From Phycisphaerae bacterium (GTDB taxonomy: Bacteria > Planctomycetota > Phycisphaerae > Phycisphaerales > SM1A02), in NCBI GenBank assembly GCA_016795035.1, contig JAEUIT010000070.1:1-45515 (forward strand): a stretch of 45,515 bases of DNA. Direction: 5' to 3'. The notes below the pieces were generated by a model, which worked only from the letters and a program-made list of their open reading frames with translations, was not told the origin of the DNA and made no database searches. The position numbers and the translations under genes were made by a program. Shown here in pieces: positions 25,364-34,273 of the stretch (positions are counted from its first letter, which is position 1; each line of letters starts with the position of its first letter).

Positions 25364-26908
25364 TCAACGCGACGGGGAGGAACTGCTCGTATTGACCTTG
25401 ATGTCGTCGCGGCCGGTGCCCTTCGTCGCGTCGCGCTCGAGGCGCTTCACGTCGCCCTCCGGCCGGATCTGCGATCCGCGGAAGAGATGCATGCCCATAT
25501 TCATCTCAAGCTCGTCGGCGGCTCGCTTCGCGCGATCGAGCGCCGCCGCGCGACGGGCTTGCATGATTTGCTGCGAACTCTTGACGACGAGGTCGACGAA
25601 GCCGAAGTTCGGCGGCGCCGACACGATCTCCATCTCCGGTCCCCTCAGCACCTGAGCCAGCGACTCGAGCCAGAGCTGGCGGGTGAGCTGGCGCGGGTTC
25701 GCGTCGTATGCGGCCGCGAAGCCGGTGACCCGGCTCAGCTCGCGGTTGAGGAGCGCCTCGTTCGTCGAGGCCGATGCACGGGCGCGTTCGACGATGCGCG
25801 AGACTTCGCCGCCGACATTCTCCTTGTCGATGCGGACGCCGATGTCGGCGAGGATCCGGTCGGCGTCCGCCGACTTGCCTTCCGTGAGCGCGCTGTCGTA
25901 TTGCCGCACGAGGTCGTTCAGCTCGCTGCGCGTCGACTCGTCGGCAATGCCGTTCAGGATCGACGCGACTTCCTGCCTCGCGACTTCGACCATGGCCTGC
26001 GCGAGATCGCGCTTCTGCTGCACTTCGGTGAAGCGAGCCTCGACGAAGCGCGGCGGGGCGCGGTCGACGATCGTGACGTCGGAGATCTCGATGCCGGTCT
26101 GGAGCGATTCGAGCGCCGCCTGCGCCGCGTCGCGCATGGCCACGGCCGGTGCATCGCGTTGGTCCATGAGCTCGCGCAGCGAGAACTGGCCGCCCACGAG
26201 GACCGACGCGCGCATGAGGGCCATCTTCACGATCTGCTCGGCCTGCTCGGGCGTCGTCGCTTCGAGGAATTCGACCGCGTCCTGCACCGAGTACGTCGCC
26301 AAGATCGAGAGGTGCGCGATGTCGCCGTCGGCCGTCAGGATGAAGCCGTCGCGGCCTGCGGTCAACGTGCGCGCCGTGTCGGCGGCGTTGAGCTGGTCCT
26401 CGCGGGTCTTCAGGTTGTCGCGCGTGGCGGGCTGGAACTCCTTGTCGAGCCGCACCGTGCGCTTCTGGTCGAAGACGACGAGTTCGCCGATCGGATACGG
26501 CCAGAAGGGATGCAGGCCGGGCGACAGCGACTCGCTGATGCCGGTGTCGCTCCCGACGATCTTGCCGAAGATCGTCTTCACGCCGGTCGCCCCGTCGCGC
26601 ACCGACTGGAAGCCGCTGAAGAGGAAGGTCACGATCAGGGCGAGGATGCCGAGCTGGAGGACGCGATACGAGAGTCGCAGCGCGTCGGCCAGGCTCTGGT
26701 TCGCCGGGTCCATCGCGTCGCGGAGGTCCGCGGCCGAGCTCGGATTCCGTTCGACGTCGAAGCGGGCGCTCGCCTCGCGGCGAGGCTCGTCGTTGCCGGC
26801 GTCGCCTGCAACGACGAGATCGTCTTCCCGCGGAACGATCGATCCGCCGCCGTCGGCGTCCGGACGCTCCGGCGTGCCTTCCGAAGATTGGTCGGGTCGT
26901 TCAGCCAT
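25364..26908 (-). CDS. SPFH/HflK-like membrane protein
   Basis: 514 residues. A disordered acidic N-terminus (about 75 residues) is followed by one helix (VLQLGILALIVTFLFSGFQSV, about 83-103) and an SPFH domain beginning SVRDGATGVKTIFGKIVG with SPGLHPFWPYPIGELVVFD. The long central stretch (ARFTEVQQKRDLAQAMVEVARQEV and on) is the helical coiled-coil region of stomatin/HflK proteins. HflK with HflC forms a cage around FtsH; this gene is directly upstream of the ABC pair and directly downstream of an HflC-like gene, but no ftsH is in the window. Proposed role: membrane microdomain scaffold. Confidence 0.82.
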   Translation of the reverse strand: MAERPDQSSEGTPERPDADGGGSIVPREDDLVVAGDAGNDEPRREASARFDVERNPSSAADLRDAMDPANQSLADALRLSYRVLQLGILALIVTFLFSGFQSVRDGATGVKTIFGKIVGSDTGISESLSPGLHPFWPYPIGELVVFDQKRTVRLDKEFQPATRDNLKTREDQLNAADTARTLTAGRDGFILTADGDIAHLSILATYSVQDAVEFLEATTPEQAEQIVKMALMRASVLVGGQFSLRELMDQRDAPAVAMRDAAQAALESLQTGIEISDVTIVDRAPPRFVEARFTEVQQKRDLAQAMVEVARQEVASILNGIADESTRSELNDLVRQYDSALTEGKSADADRILADIGVRIDKENVGGEVSRIVERARASASTNEALLNRELSRVTGFAAAYDANPRQLTRQLWLESLAQVLRGPEMEIVSAPPNFGFVDLVVKSSQQIMQARRAAALDRAKRAADELEMNMGMHLFRGSQIRPEGDVKRLERDATKGTGRDDIKVNTSSSSPSR

Positions 26909-26911
26909 CGC

Positions 26912-27946
26912 TCAGCTTTCGGTGGAGGCGGTCTCGTTCGACTCGTTCGACGCGGAGGTCTTGGGGGCGCCGTTCTTTTCGGGCGCCGCCGGCGCGGGCC
27001 CAATGGGCGGGGTCGCTGACGGGATCGAGGGCGGGATCGGGGACGACGTCGGCATCGGAATGCCGTCGGCATTCGTCGGCGCGTTCAGGTCGAGGAGGTG
27101 GAAGGGCGCGCGGGTCGTGTCGGCAAAGATCGTCGCCGCGCCGGTCATGCCGGCCTTGAGGGTGTCAAGCCACGTGAGGAAGGTCGCGAGGTCGCGATGC
27201 TTCGCCATCTCCTCGTAGTAGCGAGCCGCCTCTTGATCGCCGCGGGCGGCGATGCGCTGCGCCCACGCCTCCGCGAAGCCGCGGATGATGTCGGCCTGCG
27301 TGCGGGCCGCGGCCTTGATGGCCTCGGCTTCGGTGTTGCCGCGCGTCTCCTCGTTGAGGGCGATCGCTTTCTGAAGTTCGCCCATGCGGGTGAGAACGGC
27401 GCCGGTCGCCTTCGGCGGGAGGAGGACCTGCGCGATGCCGACGGACACCGGCTCGATGCCGGCGAGATCCGCCTGCTTCAGGTCGCCGAGGATCGCCTTC
27501 TCGGCATCGGCGATACGGCTCTTCGCGCCGACGATGTCGGCGTAGCTCAAGCTGCCGATCGCGCGGAGGGCGCCCTGGAGCTGCTGCTCAAGGCTGCGGT
27601 TCGCCTCGTCGATCGAGCGGAACGCTCCGTAGAACTTGAGCGCGGCGTCGTCGGTGTTCTTGATGCGCCAGAGGAGATAGGCCTGCACGACGACCTGCTG
27701 CTGGTCGGCGGTCATGACCGTCTCGAGCGGGCTGTCGATGAGTTGCAGGCGCGTGTCGAGCTTCGTGACCTGGTCGACGAAGAAGGGCGCCTTGAAGTGC
27801 AGGCCCGCGTCGCGTTCGACGCCCGCGAGTTCGCCGAACCGCGTGCGGACAGCGAGCTCGTGGAAACGGACGGTGTACGTCGTGTTGAAGAGGACGAGAA
27901 CGAGGAGCAGGATCGCTCCGATCACAATGGGGAGTGTGCGAGTCAC
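26912..27946 (-). CDS. SPFH/HflC-like membrane protein
   Basis: 344 residues. One N-terminal helix (LPIVIGAILLLVLVLFNTTY) is followed by YTVRFHELAVRTRFGELAG and then AGLHFKAPFFVDQVTKLDTR, the start of an SPFH domain of the HflC type (a bulky aromatic residue after GLHFK). The DQQQVVVQAYLLWRI and LGDLKQADLAGIEP blocks continue the family. The C-terminal 70 residues are a Pro/Ser/Glu-rich, likely disordered tail. Three bases separate it from the HflK-like gene after it, and its start overlaps the next gene upstream by 4 nt, so the trio is co-translated. HflC normally partners HflK. Confidence 0.82.
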   Translation of the reverse strand: MTRTLPIVIGAILLLVLVLFNTTYTVRFHELAVRTRFGELAGVERDAGLHFKAPFFVDQVTKLDTRLQLIDSPLETVMTADQQQVVVQAYLLWRIKNTDDAALKFYGAFRSIDEANRSLEQQLQGALRAIGSLSYADIVGAKSRIADAEKAILGDLKQADLAGIEPVSVGIAQVLLPPKATGAVLTRMGELQKAIALNEETRGNTEAEAIKAAARTQADIIRGFAEAWAQRIAARGDQEAARYYEEMAKHRDLATFLTWLDTLKAGMTGAATIFADTTRAPFHLLDLNAPTNADGIPMPTSSPIPPSIPSATPPIGPAPAAPEKNGAPKTSASNESNETASTES

Positions 27947-30030
27947 TCTCCCTCCTTTCGGATGTAGTCGAATGCGTTGAGGCCGCCGTCAGGTTCCTGC
28001 ATCTCCATCTGGAGGCGGACCCGCTCGGGCGGAAGGCTGAGGATGTACTTGACGCGGACGGTCGGCAGCGATTCGGCGAGGAACTGCATGAGCTTCCGCT
28101 CCCGGAAGAAGTCCGGGTCGACGGCGTAGGCCGCGGCCTGGCCTAACACTTCGCTCGTCTTTTTCTGCGCCGAAGTCAGCTTGCGCCACCGTTCGGCGCG
28201 GGCGTTGTCGATGCCGCTCGCGATCATCGAGGGCTGCGACGTGAGCATGCGCTCGATCTCGGCGCGAAGCTCGAGGGCGGCCGGCGACTCGCCTTCGTTC
28301 GACGACTCCATCGCCTGGAGGCGACGGATCGCGGCGACCGCGTTGCGGGCGATTTCGGGCGTGCCGACCAAACCCGACATCGCGGCGTCGGACTGGGCGC
28401 GGGCCGCTTCGACGAGCTTGCGGGCGTTCTGCGACGCGATCGTCGTCTCGACGAACTTCTGGGCTTCGTCGCCACCCGGCGGACGGAGACGCGGGATCGT
28501 GACGCCCACGAGTTCGACGCCGCAGTTGAGCGCGTCGAACGAAGCCTGGATCCGGCCGTGCAGCGTGCGAACGAGCGAGTCGCCTTCGGCGCCGGAGAGG
28601 AGCTGCTCGACTGACCGGCTCGCGAACTCCATGGTGACTTCGCGCGTCGCCACGTTCTTCAAGACCTTCTCGCGCACCGTCGTGTTGCCGCGACGTAGGC
28701 GCACGTCGTTCGCGAAGGTCATCCACTTGTCGAGCTGTCCGTCGCGCACGCGATACTGCAGGACGACGTCGGCGTCGATGAGGCCGACACCGCGGTCGAC
28801 GGTCGGCATGGTCGGATCAGGCGGCGGCTCGCCGCGACCGGAGAGCATCACCACGTAAATGTTGCGGTTCGGATCGAGGATGCCTTCCGCACCCCAGTCG
28901 GCGAAGTCCTTCGGCGGCGCGGGGTTGTAACCGAGGGCCAGCGGACGCACGCGGCCGACGTCCTCGACGAGCGCGGTGTCGACCGGCCAGGGGGCCTTCC
29001 ACATCATCGCGGACTCGTACACGCCGCCGACCGGACGGCCGAAGCGGAGGCGCATCGCCTGTTGCCCCGGCTGCACGACGACGATCGTCGAGAGAAGGAC
29101 GAGGACGACGAGTCCGAAGATCGCGAGCCGTCCGACGCTTCGGAGGAGGAGTTGGTACCCCCACGAACTCGTGATGTCGAAGCCGAACTGGTAGTTCACC
29201 GCCTCATTGATGCTGCGCACGATCGAGTCGGGCGCGGCGAAGAGGCTCAGCAGCTTGCTGTCGAACGCCGGTCGCGGCGTCTCGTCCGCACGGCGCGGGC
29301 GGTAGAGGTTCAGGATGAGGTTGAGGACGATCTCGGCCGCCACCACGAACATGAAGATCGCGATGCCGTACGCGATCCCCTCGATGACCTTCGGCATCTG
29401 GAAGAAGTCGAAGACGAGGCCGATCGCGATCGCGAGAAGGACGAGCGCATTGCCCACCATCGCAGCGGCGCCGCCGCGGAGATTCGCCCACGCGTCGAGC
29501 TTCGACATGCCCGCGACAAACCGCGAGAAGATGAAGGCCGCGAGCGAGAGGGCGATCGCCACCGCCAACTGCCAGCCGGAGCCGCGACCGATTTTGAAAT
29601 CGGGAACGTCCTTGAACTGTTCGTTCATGTCGCGGAACCAGTCGATCACCAGCCAGCCGAGCACGGACAAGGCGATCACCACGACGAGGCTGATGATCGG
29701 CATCAGCCAGGTGTGCATGAACTTGAGGCGCCGTCCGGCGACCCGCGCCCCCTGCTGCTCGAAGAGCGCGACCGCCGCTTCACCGCGGGTCGCCAGGAGC
29801 TCGTCCTGCTCGAGCGTCTCGAGACGTTCGAGCCGGTGCTGGTGGAAGACGATCACGAGGCCGAGCCAGATCGGCAGGCAGGACAGGACGTAGAACGACG
29901 CGATCGTCGCGACGCTCGCGTCAAGGACCCGACCCGCAATGATCAAGACGAGTCCCAGCGCCAATTGCGCGAGGAAGCCGCCGCCGGCGACGCGAACGGC
30001 CCGCTGATACGCGATATGGTCGATTCGCAT
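27943..30030 (-). CDS. Multi-helix SPFH-type membrane protein
   Basis: 695 residues from ATG 30030 (MRIDHIAYQRAV); an in-frame upstream ATG exists at 30189 but only adds a Ser/Pro/Arg-rich extension. The N-terminal third has about six to seven hydrophobic segments (among them LALGLVLIIAGRVLDASVA and WLMPIISLVVVIALSVLGW), unlike the single helix of standard SPFH proteins. A further helix (AIFGLVVLVLLSTIVVVQPG) leads into an SPFH domain (GQQAMRLRFGRPVGGV, then ESAMMWKAPWPVD). The rest is a helix-rich region with a C-terminal LSLPPERVRLQMEMQ. Start of the five-gene-plus operon down to 19758. Fusion of a polytopic domain with an SPFH domain is unusual. Confidence 0.78.
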   Translation of the reverse strand: MRIDHIAYQRAVRVAGGGFLAQLALGLVLIIAGRVLDASVATIASFYVLSCLPIWLGLVIVFHQHRLERLETLEQDELLATRGEAAVALFEQQGARVAGRRLKFMHTWLMPIISLVVVIALSVLGWLVIDWFRDMNEQFKDVPDFKIGRGSGWQLAVAIALSLAAFIFSRFVAGMSKLDAWANLRGGAAAMVGNALVLLAIAIGLVFDFFQMPKVIEGIAYGIAIFMFVVAAEIVLNLILNLYRPRRADETPRPAFDSKLLSLFAAPDSIVRSINEAVNYQFGFDITSSWGYQLLLRSVGRLAIFGLVVLVLLSTIVVVQPGQQAMRLRFGRPVGGVYESAMMWKAPWPVDTALVEDVGRVRPLALGYNPAPPKDFADWGAEGILDPNRNIYVVMLSGRGEPPPDPTMPTVDRGVGLIDADVVLQYRVRDGQLDKWMTFANDVRLRRGNTTVREKVLKNVATREVTMEFASRSVEQLLSGAEGDSLVRTLHGRIQASFDALNCGVELVGVTIPRLRPPGGDEAQKFVETTIASQNARKLVEAARAQSDAAMSGLVGTPEIARNAVAAIRRLQAMESSNEGESPAALELRAEIERMLTSQPSMIASGIDNARAERWRKLTSAQKKTSEVLGQAAAYAVDPDFFRERKLMQFLAESLPTVRVKYILSLPPERVRLQMEMQEPDGGLNAFDYIRKEGE

Positions 30031-30559
30031 GAGGGGGAAACTCGAGAGGACGCGCGAACCAGTACACCCGAAGTCGAACGGGGACCCCGAAACCGGCGGG
30101 CCCGACGGAAGGTCTCGTGCTCGGTGTCGCGCAGGGCGACCCCGGATGGAAGACCTTGACACTCCGACGGAACCCGTCGCGTACGCCACACGGCCGGAAG
30201 AGACATGGCCGCGGGAGGCGGCGACCGGCCGTCGATGGCGCGTTGCCCGACGGCTGAAACGCCGAAAGACTCCGTGCCGACCGAGATTGGCGAACCCGGT
30301 TGGGTGAGCGAGGCTACGAACCTGCGCACGACCGGTTCGACGGGAAACGGTACTTTACGGGAACGTTGTCGTCTGTGTGACACGCCCGCCACCCGACCGA
30401 GCCTGACCTTGAGGGTCTGGCGCGGCCGGCCACGCGGCCCTCGCTCCGATCGACTCGAGACGCGCCCTCTCGCGGAAGCGCCACTGGCCGGCAACACTGC
30501 CCGGCCCACCTCTCTGGCCACTTCCTTGGCGCCCCGCCCTCCCCGACTGCGCCATCACC
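30031..30559. other. Divergent intergenic region upstream of SPFH operon
   Basis: 529 bp between divergent genes at 30030 and 30560. It must carry at least two promoters, but I see no clear -35/-10 pair, no inverted repeat of note and no gene. The ORFs here read as Arg/Pro-rich shadow frames. No heptad hairpin, unlike most other long gaps. Confidence 0.5.
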
Positions 30560-31618
30560 ATGACGATCCTCGAACAGCTCTCGGCCATCTCCCGCAACAC
30601 GTTCGTCGAGAGCATCCGGCAGCCGATCGTCCTCGTCGTTGCCGTCATCGCGACGATCCTCATCATCCTGTCGAACCCGCTCTCGGCGTTCACGCTCGAT
30701 GACGACCAGCGGATGTTCGTCGACATCGGCCTCTCGACCGTCTTCATCTCGATGGCCGTCGTCGCGTCGTTCATCGCGACCAACGTGATCGGACGCGAAA
30801 TCGACAACCGCACCGTGCTGACGGTCGTGTCGAAGCCGGTCAGCCGCCCGGTCTTCGTCCTCGGCAAGTATCTCGGCGTTGCAGGTGCGCTTCTTCTCGT
30901 CTTCCTCTACCTGAGCTTCACCTTCCTCCTCGTCGAGATGCACGGGGTGTTGAAGACGGTGCGTACCCCAGTCCACCAGCCGGTCCTCCTCTTCGGGACG
31001 CTCGCGGTGCTCGTGGGCATTGGCTCGGCGACGTGGATGAACTACTTCTACGGCAAGAGCTTCGCGAGTAGCGCCCTCCTCATCACCACGCCCGCCGCCG
31101 GCATCGCCTACCTCCTCGCGATGCTCTTCAGCCCGGAGTTCGGCCGGAACTCGATGGAAGCGATCTTTACTGGCGCCGCCGGCGAGAAGCCGGTCTTCGA
31201 GGTCCCGATCTGGACCGCGCTCGGCATGCTCGTGATCGGCGTTCTCATGCTCGCGTCGATCGCGGTCGCGGCCTCGACGCGCCTCGGTCAAGTCCTCACG
31301 CTCTCGGTGACGATCGGCGTCCTGATGCTCGGGCTCCTCTCCGACTGGCTCTTCGCCCGCCCGGCCCACGCGCTCGCGTCGTCGATCGCCCGCAATCCGG
31401 AGCTTGCGACGATGGGCACGAAGGCGAAGCTCTGGGGACTCGAGGCGCTCTACGCGATCACGCCGAACTTCCAGGTCTTCTGGCTCGCCGACGCGATCAA
31501 CCAAGACCGCGCCATCCCCTTCGCCTACGTCGCCCGCACGGCGCCGTATGGCCTCCTGATGATCGCCGCGGCGCTCTGCATTGCCGTCGCGCTCTTCCAG
31601 CGGCGGGAAGTGGGGTAA
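30560..31618 (+). CDS. ABC-2 type membrane permease
   Basis: 352 residues with about six to seven hydrophobic segments. It opens MTILEQLSAISRNTFVES, in which IxxNTFxEx(I/L)RQP is a frequent start of ABC-2 permeases, then has NVIGREIDNRTVLTVVSKPV SRPVFVLGKYLG-type residues, the ABC-2 core motif. No ATPase gene is next to it, so the matching subunit must be elsewhere, or it may use the ATPase of the divergent operon. A long loop (KTVRTPVHQPVL) and a LASSIARNPELATM stretch are outside the membrane. Substrate unknown. Confidence 0.8.
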   Translation: MTILEQLSAISRNTFVESIRQPIVLVVAVIATILIILSNPLSAFTLDDDQRMFVDIGLSTVFISMAVVASFIATNVIGREIDNRTVLTVVSKPVSRPVFVLGKYLGVAGALLLVFLYLSFTFLLVEMHGVLKTVRTPVHQPVLLFGTLAVLVGIGSATWMNYFYGKSFASSALLITTPAAGIAYLLAMLFSPEFGRNSMEAIFTGAAGEKPVFEVPIWTALGMLVIGVLMLASIAVAASTRLGQVLTLSVTIGVLMLGLLSDWLFARPAHALASSIARNPELATMGTKAKLWGLEALYAITPNFQVFWLADAINQDRAIPFAYVARTAPYGLLMIAAALCIAVALFQRREVG

Positions 31619-31663
31619 GGCTGCGCTGGGCGTCTTTGATGCCACTCAGTCGGACACGGACCG

Positions 31664-32644
31664 ATGCTCATTCCTGATCACTGGGCGGAAGCGCGGAGAC
31701 AGTTTCGCACCGCGAAACGCCAAGTGACCGTCCGCCGCTTCGGATGGTCCATGAGTAGCCCGGACGACGCTTCCGCGATGGCCGAGCGCCGCGCTGAAGA
31801 GGCCCTCGGCAGAATCATCGCCGGAGAGGAACTGCCGCGCCGGGAGCCGAAGGTCCCGTACAACGGTGCAGCAGGCGTTCCGATTCGGGAAGAGGTTCTG
31901 GCGCGACATGGAGAGGACGTCATCACGCGGAATGCGTACGGAGCGCGATGTCTGAACTCTCCAAACGCCTTGTTCGCTGATGTCGATTTCGACCTCCCCT
32001 TCCACCTCGGTGCCACGGTCGCGACTTTCGCGGCGCTCGCATTGAGTGGCCTCGGCATCGGAGTCGCGCAGGGCAGTTGGCGCCTGACGCTAGGGCTCTT
32101 GGGCGCGGCGCTCGTCCTTGCCACACCCATATCGGTGTTGCTGCGCTCTCTGTGCGTGTCGGTGCAAGGCGGCGTTGCGGCAGTCGCTCGCCGGCGGTTG
32201 CGTCGCTTCGTGACATCGCATCCAGAATGGAATGTCCGGGTGTATCAAACGCCGGGAGGCCTACGCCTCTTGGCGACGCATCGTCCGTATGCGCCCGACG
32301 ACGCGGATGTCGCCCGGTTCTTCCAAGCCGTCGGCGCCGATCCGATCTACGTGCGGATGTGTTTGAACCAGCGCTGCTTCCGCGCTCGCCTCACCGCCAA
32401 GCCGTGGCGAATTGGGATCGCTGCGCACATGCGGCCGAGGCCCGGTGTTTGGCCCGTCTCAGTTGAGCGCGCGTCGCTTCGTGCGTCTTGGGTCGCCGCG
32501 TACGAAACGCGTGCGGCACGGTACTCGTCGTGCAGGTATCTCGAATCGGTGGGCTCCGGCGCCGTCGATCCACGGCTTCGGTCGGTGATCGCGCTGCACG
32601 ATCGTGAGTCCCGGGCCAACGATCTCCTACTGACGGTCGCGTGA
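31664..32644 (+). CDS. Unknown membrane protein, possibly enzymatic
   Basis: 326 residues. Two adjacent hydrophobic segments (about residues 110-160) separate an N-terminal soluble part (with EEVLARHGEDVITRNAYGAR and LNSPNALFADVDFDL) from a C-terminal part with two residues-rich blocks, RVYQTPGGLRLLATHRPY and YVRMCLNQRCFRARLTAK. Those blocks look strongly patterned, as in conserved hypothetical proteins found in several phyla, but I do not know a function. The local base composition seems slightly less GC-extreme than in the neighbours, which may point to transfer. Start at 31664 is the only convincing ATG; no clear ribosome binding site. A heptad hairpin follows the stop. Confidence 0.7.
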   Translation: MLIPDHWAEARRQFRTAKRQVTVRRFGWSMSSPDDASAMAERRAEEALGRIIAGEELPRREPKVPYNGAAGVPIREEVLARHGEDVITRNAYGARCLNSPNALFADVDFDLPFHLGATVATFAALALSGLGIGVAQGSWRLTLGLLGAALVLATPISVLLRSLCVSVQGGVAAVARRRLRRFVTSHPEWNVRVYQTPGGLRLLATHRPYAPDDADVARFFQAVGADPIYVRMCLNQRCFRARLTAKPWRIGIAAHMRPRPGVWPVSVERASLRASWVAAYETRAARYSSCRYLESVGSGAVDPRLRSVIALHDRESRANDLLLTVA

Positions 32645-32645
32645 A

Positions 32646-32734
32646 CGATTCAGGATCCAGGAGTCGGTGAGCGAGCGCCGATGCTCCCGCCGCGGTCTTT
32701 TCCACTCGCTCCTGAATCCTCGATCCTGACTCCT
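32646..32734. repeat. Heptad-repeat hairpin, GGATTCA type
   Basis: The left arm (32646-32665, GATTCAGGATCCAGGAGTC) is degenerate; the right arm (32708-32734) has CTCCTGAATCCTCGATCC-type units. The loop ends in TTTTCCACTC, as in the copies at 17220 and 18980. Lies between convergent genes. The palindrome CGCGGCC/GGCCGCG (32735-32752) begins right after it and spans the tyrS stop codon. Confidence 0.8.
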
Positions 32735-32752
32735 CGCGGCCCTCAGGCCGCG
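32735..32752. repeat. GC palindrome at hairpin edge, over tyrS stop
   Basis: CGCGGCC (32735-32741) and GGCCGCG (32746-32752) form a perfect 7-bp stem with a 4-nt loop. The tyrS stop codon (32743-32745) is in the loop. The same kind of palindrome follows the heptad arms at 38839 and 41169. Confidence 0.8.
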
Positions 32753-34068
32753 TTCCATTCCGTCGCGTGCCACTGCTTCTTGCCGCGGCGAAGAAGGATC
32801 GTCGTGCCGTGGAGGAGATCGGCGGTCGTGAGCGTGCGGTCGGGGCCGGCCTTCTCGCCGTTCACCGAGATCGCGCCATTCTGGAGGAACTCGCGCGCCT
32901 CGCGCTTGCTGGCGACGAGCGACGTCTGCGGCAAGAGGTCGAGGAGCGACACCGGCCCGTTCGCGAGTTCGGCGCGGGCGTGCGTCGAGCGCGGCACTTC
33001 GGCGAAGACGTCTTTCAGCGTTGCCGCATCGAGCGAACGCACGTCGCCCGAAAAGAGCGCCTGCGCCGCGGCGATCGCCTTCGCGAGCTCGGTCTCGCCG
33101 TGGATCATGCGCACCACTTCGTCGGCGAGACGGCGCTGCGCTTCGCGGGCGCCGGGATTCGTCCGCACGCTCTCGGCGAGCCCTTCGACCGTCGCGCGGT
33201 CGAGGAACGTGTACCACTTGAGGAAGTTGACGACGTCGGCGTCGCTCGCATTCAGCCAGAACTGGTGAAACGCGTACGGGCTCGTCTTGTGCGCGCCGAG
33301 GTAGATCGCTCCCGACTCCGACTTGCCGATCTTCGAGCCGTCGGCCTTCGTGACGAGGGGCGCGGTGATGCCGAAGAGGTCGGCGCGCTCGGCGTCACCC
33401 GCGGGCGACTTCGGCGAGCGTTTCCGGATGAGATCGATGCCCGCGACGATGTTGCCGAATTGGTCGCTGCCGCCCATCTGCACGGTGCAGCCGTAGGTGC
33501 GATGGATGTGCTCGAAGTCGTACGCCTGCAGGATCATGTAGGAGAACTCGGTGTATGAGATCCCCTGCTCGCGCGTGTTCAGGCGGGCGGCGACCGACTC
33601 CTTCTGGATCATCATGTTGACCGAGAAGTGCTTGCCGACATCGCGCAGCATGTCGAGGAAGGTCATCTTCCCGAGCCAGTCGGCGTTATTCAGCATGATG
33701 GCCGGCGCCTTCGACGTCGGCGAAAAGTCGAGGACGCGCGCGAACGACGGCCGCTGGCCTTCGATGTTGCGTTCGACGGTCTCCCTCGTCTGCAGCTGGC
33801 GCTCGGCGCTCTTGCCGCTCGGGTCGCCGATCATGCCGGTCGCGCCGCCCATCACGACGATCGGCCGATGCCCGGCGCGCTGCACGTGCGCGAGCATCAT
33901 CATCGGAATGAGATTGCCGATCGTGACGCTCTCCGCGGTCGGATCGAAGCCGGCATAGACGACGCGCTGTCCCGCGGCGAGATGGTCGACGAGGACCGCG
34001 CGATTCGCGTCCGCGGTGGTCTGATGGATCAGGCCGCGCCAGGAGAGTTCTTCGATGAGGTTGGGCAT
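32743..34068 (-). CDS. tyrS: Tyrosyl-tRNA synthetase
   Basis: 441 residues, the usual size. It charges tRNA-Tyr. The HIGH-type motif appears as SVTIGNLIP (about 47-55), and the KMSKS equivalent as DGSKIGKSESGA. The binding region YTEFSYMILQAYDF with the Tyr/Asp specificity residues and GGSDQFGN is complete, and the C-terminal S4-like RNA-binding domain starts at about 375 (SLVASKREAREFLQNGAISVNGE). Only the ATG at 34068 gives the N-terminal MPNLIEEL sequence of the family. Its stop sits in the palindrome 32735-32752, and a heptad hairpin lies upstream. Confidence 0.97.
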   Translation of the reverse strand: MPNLIEELSWRGLIHQTTADANRAVLVDHLAAGQRVVYAGFDPTAESVTIGNLIPMMMLAHVQRAGHRPIVVMGGATGMIGDPSGKSAERQLQTRETVERNIEGQRPSFARVLDFSPTSKAPAIMLNNADWLGKMTFLDMLRDVGKHFSVNMMIQKESVAARLNTREQGISYTEFSYMILQAYDFEHIHRTYGCTVQMGGSDQFGNIVAGIDLIRKRSPKSPAGDAERADLFGITAPLVTKADGSKIGKSESGAIYLGAHKTSPYAFHQFWLNASDADVVNFLKWYTFLDRATVEGLAESVRTNPGAREAQRRLADEVVRMIHGETELAKAIAAAQALFSGDVRSLDAATLKDVFAEVPRSTHARAELANGPVSLLDLLPQTSLVASKREAREFLQNGAISVNGEKAGPDRTLTTADLLHGTTILLRRGKKQWHATEWNAA

Positions 34069-34075
34069 GAAGAAG

Positions 34076-34222
34076 AGGGTTCAGGGTTCAGGGTTCGGGG
34101 TTCAGGGGCAGAGGGACGGAAGTTCAAGGATGAAGGATCAGGGATGAAGGATCAAGGGGAAGAGACAACGCGCGGACTCGAAGGGCTTGCCCCTGAACCC
34201 CGAACCCTGACCCCTGACCCCT
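34076..34222. repeat. Heptad-repeat hairpin, GGGTTCA type with GGATCAA units
   Basis: The left arm (34076-34108) is four GGGTTCA/GGGGTTC units. It is followed by a run of GGATGAA/GGATCAA-type units to about 34160. The right arm (34190-34222) is CCCTGAA/CCCTGAC units. Between them GAAGAGACAACGC and GAAGGGCTTGCCCCTGAA resemble the element at 41041. Lies between two minus-strand genes. Confidence 0.87.
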
Positions 34223-34273
34223 TTGGTCAGAGCCCTGAGCTCCGACCCCGGACCCCTTCATTTCCTCTCTCGC

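Noticed and set aside
29062..31645. Plus 365-codon and minus 443-codon frames around the SPFH gene and the ABC-2 permease
   Set aside because: Charged low-complexity mirror frames opposite well-supported membrane proteins.
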